Part shown: positions 51,527 to 60,567 of the stretch, piece by piece
Layout: each line of letters begins with the position of its first letter
How positions within the stretch are numbered: position 1 is the stretch's first letter
Assembly: GCA_900472295.1 (NCBI GenBank)
Contig: UCIA01000004.1
Location: 62,001-126,000 of the forward strand
DNA: 64,000 bases
Direction of reading: 5' to 3'
Source: Hyphomicrobiales bacterium
GTDB lineage: Bacteria; Pseudomonadota; Alphaproteobacteria; Rhizobiales; Rhizobiaceae
Program-made: the position numbers and the translations under genes
Notes under the pieces: generated by a model
The model's database searches: none
Seen by the model: only the letters and a program-made list of their open reading frames with translations
What the model was told of the DNA's origin: nothing

Positions 51527-54381
51527 ACCGGCTGGGTGAGCCCTGGGGCAGCAGGATCGACCGAAGCCATCCCATCCGCTTCACATTCGAGGGAAAGAAC
51601 TTCGAAGGCTACGCCGGCGACAGCATCGCCAGCGCGCTCGCTGCCTCCGGACAATGGGTGCTGTCGCGGTCCTTCAAATATCATCGGCCGCGCGGCATCG
51701 TCTCTATGAACGGGGCAGATGCCAACACGCTGGTGCAACTGCCGTTCGAGCCGAATGTCGCCGCCGATCGCACGCCGATCAGCGACGGGCTGCGGGTCAG
51801 CGCGCAGAACGTCAACGGCACACTCGAACGCGACCGCGACGCAATCATGGATAGGCTGGGGCGATTCCTGCCGGTCGGCTTCTACTACCGCACCTTCATG
51901 GGACCGCGCCGCGACAGCTGGCTGAAATTCTGGGAGCCGATGATCCGCCGCAAGGCCGGACTGGGCGTCGTCGACGCCACGGCCCCGCGCCGGCATTTCG
52001 ACAAGACGCACCTGCACTGCGATATCCTCGTCGTCGGCGCCGGTCCCGCAGGACTGAGCGCCGCCATCGCTGCCGCCGAGGCGGGTGCGGATGTCGTGCT
52101 TTGCGACGAGAACCCGGAGATCGGTGGTTCGCTGACCTATGGCCGGCATGATCCGGCCCTGCTTGCCGACCTGTCTTCCAGGCTTGAGACGCTGCCAAAT
52201 CTGCGCCTGCTGACCGGGACCGTGTGCAACGGATGGTATGAGGATAATTGGCTGCCCTTGATCCAGGGCGACCGGCTCTATCGCACACGGGCGCGCGCAG
52301 TGATCGTCGCTACGGGCTCGATCGAGCAGCCTGCCATCTTCCGCAACAACGACCTGCCGGGGATCATGCTGGGCAGTGCGGTGCAACGCCTGATCCGTCA
52401 TTACGGCGTGCGCCCCGGACAAAAGGCCGTCGTGCTGGCCACCGGCGACGAAGGCTATTGCGTGGCGCTCGATCTGGTCGAGGCCGGCGTCTCGGTCCTC
52501 CTGGTCGCCGATCCGAGATCCGGCGGCGAGACAGGGCCCTTCGAAGCCGCGCTGCGCGGCAAGGGCGTGGCCATCCGCAAGGCCGTGACGATCGAAGCCG
52601 CCGAGGGGACAGCGGGAAATCGTCATCTGGCGCGGGTTCGCGTCGGCCGGCGCTGGATCGAATGCGATCTGCTGGCTGTCTCGGCTGGCCAGGTGCCGGC
52701 CTGGCAGCTCCCTTGCCAGGCCGGAGCCAAGGTCGGCTATGACGCGGCTAGCGGATCGATGACGCTCAGCCTGCGACAAGCGCCGGTCCACCTTGCCGGC
52801 TCCGTCGCCGGGGACAGCAATCTGCAGGACGCGATTGCCGGCGGCCGTCGCGCGGCCGTGGCCGCACTTCAGGAGCTCGGCCACGCTGTTGCAGAGGACA
52901 AAATATCGGCCAGGCCGACGGCAATCAGCCCGGTCCATGTGCTGCCGATCGTGGCCCATCGGAAGGGTCGCGACTTCGTCGATTTCGACGAAGATCTGCA
53001 GGTCAAGGATCTGCAGAACGCGGTCAAGGAAGGCTATCGCGAGATCGAGCTGGTCAAGCGCTTCAGCACCGTCGGCATGGGGCCCAGTCAGGGGCGCCAT
53101 TCCGCGCTGGCAACAGCGAGGATCGTTGCCGAGGCGACCGACCGCACGGTCGCCGAAGTCGGCATCACCACCGCTCGCCCGCCGGTCGGACCGGAGACGC
53201 TTGGCGTGCTTGCCGGCCACCACGAACCGCTTGAGCGGCGCACCGCACTGCATGCCAGGCATTTGGCGCTGAACGCCGTGATGAAGCCGGTGGGCGCGTG
53301 GTGGCGGCCGTATTTCTATGGCGATGCCGACGCGGCCGAAAAGATGATCCGCGACGAGATCTCGGCGGTGCGGCAAGGGGTCGGCCTGCTCGACGTGTCG
53401 ACGCTTGGTAAGCTGGAACTGCGCGGTCCCGATGCCGGCGAATTCCTCGACCGCCTCTACACGATGGCGCATGCCAACCAGCCTGTGGGACGTGTGCGCT
53501 ATTGCCTGATGCTCAACGAGATGGGCTCGGTGGTGGACGACGGCGTTGCCTACCGCATGACGGACGACCGGTTCTATGTGACCGCCACCACGGGGGCGGT
53601 GGCGCGCGTCTATGCCGATATGCTGTTCTGGAACGCGCAATGGCGCTTGCGGGTCGATGTCCTCAACCTCACCGGTGCGTTCTGCGGCCTGAATGTCACC
53701 GGCCCGAAAGCCCGCGCCGTGCTTGAGGCACTGGACTGCGACATCGATTTCGGGCGCGAGGCATTCCCCTATCTCAGCGGCCGCGAAGGCGTCGTCGCCG
53801 GCGTGCCGGTGCGCGTCATGCGGATCGGTTTTACCGGCGAGCTGAGTTATGAGCTGCATTGTCCATCCAGCCTCGCACCTGCCCTTTGGGACGCGGTGAT
53901 GGCTGAAGGCAAACCATACGGCCTGAAGCCTTACGGTCTCGAAGCCTCCCGCATCCTTCGCCTGGAGAAGGGGCACATTCTGATCGGCCAGGACACCGAT
54001 GCGATCACCACGCCCGATGAGCTCGGTTTCGGCTGGGCGGTGTCGAAGAAGAAGCCGTTCTTCATCGGCAAAAGGTCGATCGAAATGCGCGCAAGGCTGG
54101 GCCAGTTGCGCAAGCTCGTCGGCCTGAGGTTTCCGACCGATGCCTGGGACATACCCGGCGAAAGCTGCCTGGTGCTGCGCGGCAATGATCCTGTCGGCCA
54201 GATCACCTCGGTCGGCTTCTCGCCGACTCTCGGCCGTACCATCGCCCTCGCCTACGTCCATATCGACGACTCAGCGGAAGGCAGCCTGGTGACGGTAAAA
54301 TGCCGGAACGGCAATCTGGTCGACGCGCCGGTGATTGCTCACGCCTTCTTCGATCCCGCCAATGCACGACAGGAGATGTAG
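51523..54381 (+). CDS. soxA: Sarcosine oxidase alpha subunit-like
   Basis: The product is 952 residues, close to the usual alpha length. The N-terminal ferredoxin-like domain (15-100) is followed by a Rossmann domain (DILVVGAGPAGLSAAIAAAE at about 168), an NAD-binding part, and from about 600 a C-terminal folate-binding GCV-T-like domain (FTGELSYELHC, RLEKGHILIGQD). It transfers the formaldehyde formed to tetrahydrofolate. It overlaps soxD by four bases and abuts soxG directly. Confidence 0.94.
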   Translation: MNRLGEPWGSRIDRSHPIRFTFEGKNFEGYAGDSIASALAASGQWVLSRSFKYHRPRGIVSMNGADANTLVQLPFEPNVAADRTPISDGLRVSAQNVNGTLERDRDAIMDRLGRFLPVGFYYRTFMGPRRDSWLKFWEPMIRRKAGLGVVDATAPRRHFDKTHLHCDILVVGAGPAGLSAAIAAAEAGADVVLCDENPEIGGSLTYGRHDPALLADLSSRLETLPNLRLLTGTVCNGWYEDNWLPLIQGDRLYRTRARAVIVATGSIEQPAIFRNNDLPGIMLGSAVQRLIRHYGVRPGQKAVVLATGDEGYCVALDLVEAGVSVLLVADPRSGGETGPFEAALRGKGVAIRKAVTIEAAEGTAGNRHLARVRVGRRWIECDLLAVSAGQVPAWQLPCQAGAKVGYDAASGSMTLSLRQAPVHLAGSVAGDSNLQDAIAGGRRAAVAALQELGHAVAEDKISARPTAISPVHVLPIVAHRKGRDFVDFDEDLQVKDLQNAVKEGYREIELVKRFSTVGMGPSQGRHSALATARIVAEATDRTVAEVGITTARPPVGPETLGVLAGHHEPLERRTALHARHLALNAVMKPVGAWWRPYFYGDADAAEKMIRDEISAVRQGVGLLDVSTLGKLELRGPDAGEFLDRLYTMAHANQPVGRVRYCLMLNEMGSVVDDGVAYRMTDDRFYVTATTGAVARVYADMLFWNAQWRLRVDVLNLTGAFCGLNVTGPKARAVLEALDCDIDFGREAFPYLSGREGVVAGVPVRVMRIGFTGELSYELHCPSSLAPALWDAVMAEGKPYGLKPYGLEASRILRLEKGHILIGQDTDAITTPDELGFGWAVSKKKPFFIGKRSIEMRARLGQLRKLVGLRFPTDAWDIPGESCLVLRGNDPVGQITSVGFSPTLGRTIALAYVHIDDSAEGSLVTVKCRNGNLVDAPVIAHAFFDPANARQEM

Positions 54382-54972
54382 ATGGTGGCGAGTGCGGTGT
54401 TTCCCTTCATGGCCGGCGGCGCGGCGCACGGCACCAAGCTGCCCGCCGGCGCGGTGACGCTGAGCGACCTGACGGCCAGTCCGCGTTTTGGCTTGAAGGG
54501 CGGCGGCAGCGTGGCCTGGCTCACGGCGCATGGTATCTCCCTGCCCGCAGTCAATCGCATCGGCGCGCATCGCGGCATGCGGATTATGCGTCTCGGCAAC
54601 GAGGACATCCTTCTGCTTGCCGAAGGCGCCGGCGAGGCGCTTGCCGAACTCAAGGCCGCCTGGGCGAATGATACGGGGTCGAAGGGCTATTCATCGTGGC
54701 GCGAGGAAGGCTGGGCGTGGATGCGCCTCTCCGGCCGGCACGCGCCGCAAGCGATGGAGCGGCTATGCGCGCTTGATCTCCGGGCCGATGAATTCGGCGT
54801 AGACGACATTGCCCAGACACGCGTCGGTCACATCGAGGCTGTCACATTCCGCTCGCAAATGGGTTTTGACGTACTGTTCGACGTCGCTGCGTCGGCCTAC
54901 TTCGCCAGGACGACAGCGGCCGCGGCCATGCAATGCATAGAGTTGCCGACCGATACGGAAGGACACGCATGA
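54382..54972 (+). CDS. soxG: Sarcosine oxidase gamma subunit-like
   Basis: The product is 196 residues of the SoxG family, related to the folate-binding fold, with SWREEGWAWMRLSGRHAPQ and TRVGHIEAVTFR as family segments. It completes the four-subunit enzyme in the order B-D-A-G. Its stop overlaps the next start by four bases (ATGA), so the following genes belong to the same operon. Confidence 0.88.
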   Translation: MVASAVFPFMAGGAAHGTKLPAGAVTLSDLTASPRFGLKGGGSVAWLTAHGISLPAVNRIGAHRGMRIMRLGNEDILLLAEGAGEALAELKAAWANDTGSKGYSSWREEGWAWMRLSGRHAPQAMERLCALDLRADEFGVDDIAQTRVGHIEAVTFRSQMGFDVLFDVAASAYFARTTAAAAMQCIELPTDTEGHA

Positions 54973-55877
54973 CTCACCCGCAAGGAACCATCGCACAAAT
55001 TCTGACGCCGTTCGAAAACGATGGCCGCATCGCGCGCGATCTCTGGATATCGCACGCCAAATGGGTGCTGGGCCAAGGGGCGCATTTCCTGTCGCCGTTC
55101 GGCACCACCGGCGAGGCGCTATCGCTGTCCTTGCAAGAGCGAATGCAGGCGCTGGAATGGCTGATCGAGGCCGGCATCGCGCCGAGCCGGCTGATGCCCG
55201 GCACCGGCGTCACCGCGCTGCCCGAAACCGTTGAGCTGTCGGCGCACGCGGTCGGGCTCGGCTGCGCCGGGGTAATGGTACTGCCGTCGTTCTTCTATAC
55301 CGCCGTCGGCGACAACGGCCAGGCCCGCTACTACAGCGAACTGATCCAGCGGGTGGCGAACCCGGCAATGAAGGTGATCCTCTACCACATCCCGCAGAAT
55401 TCCGGAGTGCCGGTGAGCCCCGCTTCGACCGCCCGGCTGAACGAGGCTTTTCCCGACACCGTCGTGGCTTACAAGGACAGCGCCGGAGACTGGAACAACA
55501 CGGCGGCGGTGATTGCCGCGGCTCCGAGGGTCGCGGTCTTCCCGAGCTCGGAAGCACAGCTGACCAAGGGGCTTGCCAGCGGCGCGGCGGGCTGCATCTC
55601 GGCGACCGTCAACCTCAATGCCGCGGCCATCCGGGCCCTCTACGATCATGCGATGGCCGGAGACGACGTTGCCGAGGCGGATGCGGCGGTCAAGGCGTTC
55701 CGCAAGATCATACAGGATGCCGGTCTCATCCCGGCGATGAAGGCCGTGCTGGCCGTTCGTTCCGACGACAGCCGTTGGCTGAACCTGCGGGCGCCGCACG
55801 AGAACGCGACGTTTGAAAGCGGTGAGACGCTGCTTGCCGCGCTCGGTTCTTCGGCCGACCACATTGGCCCGAGCTGA
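54969..55877 (+). CDS. DapA-family aldolase or dehydratase
   Basis: The product is 302 residues of the dihydrodipicolinate synthase/N-acetylneuraminate lyase family. It shows FGTTGEALSLSLQERM, LPSFFYTAVGD, the Tyr in VILYHIPQNSG and the Schiff-base Lys in VVAYKDSAGDW. The Thr-Thr pair in GTTGE and the Tyr are conserved. It is not a housekeeping DapA, since it is in a catabolic operon; family members of this type act on keto acids such as 4-hydroxy-2-oxo or 5-dehydro acids. The substrate is unknown. Confidence 0.88.
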   Translation: MTHPQGTIAQILTPFENDGRIARDLWISHAKWVLGQGAHFLSPFGTTGEALSLSLQERMQALEWLIEAGIAPSRLMPGTGVTALPETVELSAHAVGLGCAGVMVLPSFFYTAVGDNGQARYYSELIQRVANPAMKVILYHIPQNSGVPVSPASTARLNEAFPDTVVAYKDSAGDWNNTAAVIAAAPRVAVFPSSEAQLTKGLASGAAGCISATVNLNAAAIRALYDHAMAGDDVAEADAAVKAFRKIIQDAGLIPAMKAVLAVRSDDSRWLNLRAPHENATFESGETLLAALGSSADHIGPS

Positions 55878-55885
55878 GCCGCATC

Positions 55886-56854
55886 ATGTCGGCTGATCCA
55901 TCCGTCATCCTGCACACCGACCGGCCGGCCGCGGCGCTGGCCGTGCTCGAGGAGACGCATCCGGATCTCACGGTGCATTCCTGCGACAGCTATACCGCCC
56001 TGCCCGAGCTGATCGGGCGCGTGGCGGCGGAAGTGGTTTACTCCGTCCGCTTCGACGGCACCCCGCGCTATCCGCGCCAGGCCCTGGTCGAAAGCCCGAG
56101 CGTGAAATGGGTCTCTGTCGGCGGCTCCGGCACCGATCATCTCGGGCGTTGGGACCCGGAGCGGCTGACAGTGACGAATGCGGCGGGCGTTGCCGCCGGC
56201 ATGCTGGCGGAGTACGCGCTCGGCGCCATGCTGTCCTTCTCGCTCGACCTGCGCGGCTTCGAACGCCGCCGGCAGGCGCGGCAATGGTGCGGCGGCCGGG
56301 TCGAGCCGATCGAAGGCAAGACGGTTTTGATCATCGGCCTTGGCAAGACGGGGACAGCCGTCGCCGGACGCGCACGGGCGATGGGCATGCGCACGCTCGG
56401 CATCCGCGCGCGTCCAAAAGCCATGGACTGCCTCGACGAGGTGCATGGTCCGGATGCGATGCCGACCCTGCTTGGGCGCGCCGATTTCATCGTCTGTTGC
56501 GTTCCGCTGCTGCCCAGCACGCGCGGACTGCTCGGTGCGGCAGCCTTCACTGCCATGAAGCCTTCCGCCGTGCTGATCGACATCTCGCGCGGCGGCGTCG
56601 TCGACGAAGCCGCCCTGCTCGCTGCCCTTGACGGCCAGCGGATCAAGGGTGCGGCGCTGGATGTCTTCGCAACCGAGCCCTTGCCGGCGGACCACCCGCT
56701 GTGGGCTTACGAGAACGTCGCCGTCACCCCGCATTGCGCGGCGGTCTATGACGGCTGGGACATCAAGTCGGTGCGCATGTTCGCCGACAATCTGAAGCGC
56801 TACCGCGGCGGCGCGCCGCTTGAAAACGTCGTCAGTCCGGAACGCGGTTACTGA
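55886..56854 (+). CDS. D-2-hydroxyacid dehydrogenase
   Basis: The product is 322 residues with the usual two-domain layout. The NAD motif is IIGLGKTGTAVAGRA, and catalytic Arg, Glu and His are in DISRGGVVDE, FATEPLPADHPLW and VTPHCAAVYDGW. It interconverts a 2-hydroxy acid and a 2-oxo acid. It begins 8 bases after the DapA-like gene, so the two may act on the same carbon skeleton. Confidence 0.9.
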   Translation: MSADPSVILHTDRPAAALAVLEETHPDLTVHSCDSYTALPELIGRVAAEVVYSVRFDGTPRYPRQALVESPSVKWVSVGGSGTDHLGRWDPERLTVTNAAGVAAGMLAEYALGAMLSFSLDLRGFERRRQARQWCGGRVEPIEGKTVLIIGLGKTGTAVAGRARAMGMRTLGIRARPKAMDCLDEVHGPDAMPTLLGRADFIVCCVPLLPSTRGLLGAAAFTAMKPSAVLIDISRGGVVDEAALLAALDGQRIKGAALDVFATEPLPADHPLWAYENVAVTPHCAAVYDGWDIKSVRMFADNLKRYRGGAPLENVVSPERGY

Positions 56855-56875
56855 AGCCGAGAGGAAAGCAGTCTC

Positions 56876-58417
56876 ATGACACAGGACAGGCGCGGCGGTG
56901 GCCGCAGGGGGAAGGCCGGACGCGGCGGCGGCGGCATTGCGCAACTGCCCTGGGAGCACGTGAAGAACCCCTATCCGCCCATGCAACTGCTCGACGAAGA
57001 TCGGATGGAGCGGCTGCACGACACATCGATGCGCATCCTGTCCGAACTCGGCATCCGTGTCATGAGCGACCGGGTGATGGATCTGTTTGCGGCCGCAGGC
57101 GCCATTGTCGACCGCGAGGAAAAGACCATCCGCATTGACGAAAGCCTGGTGACCGAGGCACTGCGGGCGGTCCCCTCATCCTTCACGCTGACCAGCCGCA
57201 ATCCGGAAAAGCAGGTGCATCTCGGCGGCAACTCGCTGGTCTTCGGGCTGGTTGCCGGCCCGCCCAATGTGCATGACCGCATCAATGGCCGCCGCCAGGG
57301 CAACCTTCCCGACTACCAGAACTTCATCCGGCTGGCGCACCACTTCAACGCCATCCACATCATCGGCAACCAGGTGGTGGCGCCGATGGAGCTGCCGGCC
57401 AATTCCCGTCATCTCGACACCTACTACGCCAATTTGACGCTCAGCGATCTCTCCTTCCATTGCACGGCGATCGGCCGCGCCAGGGCAATGGACGGGATCA
57501 ACATGATGGCGATCGCGCGCGGCATTTCCGTCGAGGAGATGCGCGCCTCGCCCGGCGTGACGACGATCATCTCGATCAACTCGCCACGCCTGTTCGACGA
57601 CGCCATGGCCGAGGGCCTGATGGCCATGGCCGAGCACGGCCAGCCTGTAACCGTCACGCCTTTCACGCTGATGGGTGCGATGACGCCGGTGACGCTGGCG
57701 GCGGCCCTTTGCCAGCAGAACGCCGAAGCTTTGTTCGGCGTGGTGCTGACCCAGCTGGTCAACCCGGGCACGCCTGTGATGTATGGCGCCTTCACCTCCA
57801 ATGTCGACATGAAATCGGGCGCACCGGCCTTCGGCACACCGGAGAACGCCAAGGCCAACATAATCGCCGGCCAATTGGCGCGGCGCTACAATCTCCCCTA
57901 CCGCACCTCGAATGCGAACGCCTCGAACGTGGTCGATCTGCAGGCCGCCTACGAGACGGAAATGGCGACATGGGGCGCGGTGCTGGGTGGCGCCAATCTG
58001 ATCTACCACGCGGCGGGCTGGCTGGAGGGCGGCCTCACCGCGTCCTATGAAAAGCTCGTTCTCGATGTCGAGATCCTGCAGAACATGATGGAGTTCCTGC
58101 GCCCGCTGCCCTTCCAGGAGGACGATCTCGGCTTCGAGGCGATCAAGTCGGTGCCGGCCGGCGGACATTTCTTCGGCGCTGAACACACCATGTCGCGCTA
58201 CACGACCGCCTTCTACCAGCCCATGCTGTCCAACTGGCAGAACCACGGCGCCTGGGAGGAGGCGGGCGGCAAGGATGCGCTCGAGCGGGCAACGGAGCTC
58301 TGGCAGCAGGCGCTGCAGGACTACGAAGAGCCGGTGATGGACCCGGCGATCCGCGAGGAACTCGACGCCTATGTCGCGAGACGCCGGCAGGAGATCGCCG
58401 CCAATCCCGAAGGTTAG
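56876..58417 (+). CDS. Trimethylamine methyltransferase (MttB)-like protein without pyrrolysine
   Basis: The product is 513 residues of the MttB superfamily. After a Gly/Arg-rich start come LGIRVMSDRV, GPPNVHDRINGR, HCTAIGRARA and a C-terminal MSRYTTAFYQPMLSNWQNHG region. No in-frame amber codon interrupts it, so it is a non-pyrrolysine homologue like glycine-betaine or proline-betaine methyltransferases. These pass a methyl group to a corrinoid protein, but no corrinoid-binding gene is visible nearby. A GAGAGGA ribosome site precedes the ATG. In this operon it may demethylate a betaine before the sarcosine-oxidase step. Confidence 0.88.
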   Translation: MTQDRRGGGRRGKAGRGGGGIAQLPWEHVKNPYPPMQLLDEDRMERLHDTSMRILSELGIRVMSDRVMDLFAAAGAIVDREEKTIRIDESLVTEALRAVPSSFTLTSRNPEKQVHLGGNSLVFGLVAGPPNVHDRINGRRQGNLPDYQNFIRLAHHFNAIHIIGNQVVAPMELPANSRHLDTYYANLTLSDLSFHCTAIGRARAMDGINMMAIARGISVEEMRASPGVTTIISINSPRLFDDAMAEGLMAMAEHGQPVTVTPFTLMGAMTPVTLAAALCQQNAEALFGVVLTQLVNPGTPVMYGAFTSNVDMKSGAPAFGTPENAKANIIAGQLARRYNLPYRTSNANASNVVDLQAAYETEMATWGAVLGGANLIYHAAGWLEGGLTASYEKLVLDVEILQNMMEFLRPLPFQEDDLGFEAIKSVPAGGHFFGAEHTMSRYTTAFYQPMLSNWQNHGAWEEAGGKDALERATELWQQALQDYEEPVMDPAIREELDAYVARRRQEIAANPEG

Positions 58418-58429
58418 GACTTTCGCCCG

Positions 58430-59917
58430 ATGCCCTACGATCTCCTCATCCGTCACGCGACATTGATCGCCGGCGACGGCTCGAAACCTTTCGAGGCCGA
58501 CATTGCCGTCACCGGCGACCGGATCGCGGCCATCGGCCGGCTGGAAGACGCACAGGGCAGCGAGGAAATCGATGCCAGGGGCAAGGTGGTGGCGCCGGGC
58601 TTCATCGACGTCCACACCCATGACGACGGCGCGCTCCTGGCGCCGGGCGGCGTGGACCCGAAGATCAGCCAGGGCGTGACGACCGTGATCGCCGGCAATT
58701 GCGGGGTCAGCCTGGCGCCGCTGCTTCTCGACAGGACGCCGCCCCCGCCTTTCACCCTGGTCGGTGGCCAGGAGAATTTCCGCTTCGACCGCTTTGCCGA
58801 CTATGTCGCCGAGCTCAAGCGGTGCGGCATCGCCACCAACGCTGCCCTGCTCGTCGGCCACACCACGCTGCGCCAGCGTTGCATGCCCGTGACCGACCGG
58901 CCGGCCAACGAGGTGGAGACGGCGGCCATGCAGGAGGCCGTGGAGCAGGCAATGGCCGAAGGTGCTTTCGGCCTCAGCACCGGCCTCGACTATCCGCCGG
59001 CGGTAAAATCCTCGACCGAGGAGGTCATGGCGCTGGCCGCGACGGCGGCGGGCCTCGGCGGTCCCTATGTCACCCACACGCGCAACTATTTCGAGACGAT
59101 GGACGAGGCGATTGAGGAAGCCATCGACATTGCCGGCCACGCCGGCGGCAAGCTCTTCATTTCTCATCACCAATGCACCGGCCGCGCCAATTTCGGCAAA
59201 AGCCTGCCGTCCCTTGCAAGGATCGACCGGGCGCGCGAAACGATGGACATCGGCATGGATGTCTATCCCTATGCCGCGAGTTCCACAGTGCTTCGCCTGG
59301 AGCGCTGCGACACCGGGCTGAAGATCCTCGTCACATGGTCCGATCCGCATCCCGAGATGGCCAGGCGCGAGATCGCCGACATCGCGCGCGAATGGAACTG
59401 CAGCGAGCGCGAGGCGGGCCAGCGCCTGCTGCCGGCGGGCGCCGTCTACTTCCAGCTCGACGAGACGGATGTGCGCAACATCATCGCGCATCCGCGCACG
59501 ATGATCGGCTCGGACGGCTTGCCGCACGATATCCATCCGCATCCGCGTCTATGGGGCACGTTTCCGCGCGTGCTCGGCCACTACGCCAGGGATGTGGGCC
59601 TGTTCAGCCTGGAAGAGGCGGTGTTCCGCATGACCGGCCTGCCCGCGCGTGAATTCGGCATCGAGCAGCGCGGCCTGCTGGCCGAAGGCAATTTCGCCGA
59701 TCTCGTCATCTTCGATCCGGCGACGATCATAGATACCGCCAGTTTCGAGGAACCGCGCCGGCCCGCCGCCGGCGTCGAGCATGTCTTCGTCAACGGCGTG
59801 TCCGTGTGGGCTGGCGGCAAGGCGACCGGATCGCTGCCGGGCGCGGTGCTCAAGCCCTCGGCTTCAAGGGTTGTCCGAGGTGCATGCGGCTGCGGCGCCG
59901 ATCACAGAGCCTCGTAG
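58430..59917 (+). CDS. N-acyl-D-amino-acid deacylase-like amidohydrolase
   Basis: The product is 495 residues of the amidohydrolase superfamily, D-aminoacylase branch. The metal site is GFIDVHTHDD, the bridging Cys/Glu region appears in VIAGNCGVSL, and later His are in VTHTRNYFE and FISHHQCTG, with Asp in MIGSDGLPHD. It hydrolyses an N-acyl or N-carbamoyl D-amino acid. It ends the plus-strand operon and its end overlaps the convergent isochorismatase gene by 16 bases. Confidence 0.9.
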   Translation: MPYDLLIRHATLIAGDGSKPFEADIAVTGDRIAAIGRLEDAQGSEEIDARGKVVAPGFIDVHTHDDGALLAPGGVDPKISQGVTTVIAGNCGVSLAPLLLDRTPPPPFTLVGGQENFRFDRFADYVAELKRCGIATNAALLVGHTTLRQRCMPVTDRPANEVETAAMQEAVEQAMAEGAFGLSTGLDYPPAVKSSTEEVMALAATAAGLGGPYVTHTRNYFETMDEAIEEAIDIAGHAGGKLFISHHQCTGRANFGKSLPSLARIDRARETMDIGMDVYPYAASSTVLRLERCDTGLKILVTWSDPHPEMARREIADIAREWNCSEREAGQRLLPAGAVYFQLDETDVRNIIAHPRTMIGSDGLPHDIHPHPRLWGTFPRVLGHYARDVGLFSLEEAVFRMTGLPAREFGIEQRGLLAEGNFADLVIFDPATIIDTASFEEPRRPAAGVEHVFVNGVSVWAGGKATGSLPGAVLKPSASRVVRGACGCGADHRAS

Positions 59918-60567
59918 ATCTGGTCCACCGTTTCCAGCGTATAGACGAACTCCACCGGTCGCGTACAGCGCCAGCCGTCGAAAGGCTGGCCGGCAAGCGC
60001 CTTCAGCGCCTCGAGCAGCCGCAGGATGCCGCCGCCATAGAGCCGGTTGGCCATGTCGAGCATGCCGGTGCGGTGCATGGCCTCGCTCATGCTGCCGCAG
60101 GCCTCCTTGACCAGCCAGACCCTGAACCCCTGATAGACCGCGTCGAACACGCTCTCGGTCACGCAGCTGTCGGTCAGCACGCCGGTCACGATCAGGTTCT
60201 CGACCTTGAGGTCGGCAAGCCGTTTCGAAAGGTCCGTGCGGCGAAAGGCGCTCGGCCAGTGCTTGTGAATGACGATGTCGCCGGGCAGCGCAGCCACCTC
60301 GGCGCAGATCGCGGCGCCATCGCTGCCGGCTATCGCCGAGCGGAATTCCTCGGTCAGGATCTCTTCCTGCCTTGCATAGCCGTCGCGTTCCTCCGGCTTC
60401 ACCCAGGCCTGCGCATGGATGACGGGCACACCTGCCGCGCGGGCGGCTTCGATCAGCGTGGCGGCATTGGCGAGCACCGCGTCATAGCCGATGACCGGCC
60501 AAGCCGCATCGGGACGGTATTCGTTCTGCAGATCGATGACGAGCAAGGCCGTGGCGGCAAGGTTCAT
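59902..60567 (-). CDS. Isochorismatase-family cysteine amidohydrolase
   Basis: The product is 221 residues. The catalytic triad is visible: Asp in LLVIDLQNEY, Lys in VIHKHWPSAF and Cys in TGVLTDSCVTESVFDA. The family includes N-carbamoylsarcosine amidase, nicotinamidase and ureidoacrylate hydrolase. Together with the neighbouring carbamoylase-like gene and the sarcosine oxidase nearby, an N-carbamoyl or carboxamide substrate is plausible. The start ATG overlaps the preceding Zn-hydrolase stop by four bases. Confidence 0.88.
   Translation of the reverse strand: MNLAATALLVIDLQNEYRPDAAWPVIGYDAVLANAATLIEAARAAGVPVIHAQAWVKPEERDGYARQEEILTEEFRSAIAGSDGAAICAEVAALPGDIVIHKHWPSAFRRTDLSKRLADLKVENLIVTGVLTDSCVTESVFDAVYQGFRVWLVKEACGSMSEAMHRTGMLDMANRLYGGGILRLLEALKALAGQPFDGWRCTRPVEFVYTLETVDQIYEAL

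Noticed and set aside
51517..54261. A 914-codon open frame on the minus strand
   Set aside because: It is antisense to soxA, which has complete family motifs; the antisense product shows none.
57176..59542. A 788-codon open frame on the minus strand
   Set aside because: It spans the antisense of two well-supported genes (MttB-like and deacylase) and crosses their boundary; no motif is visible.
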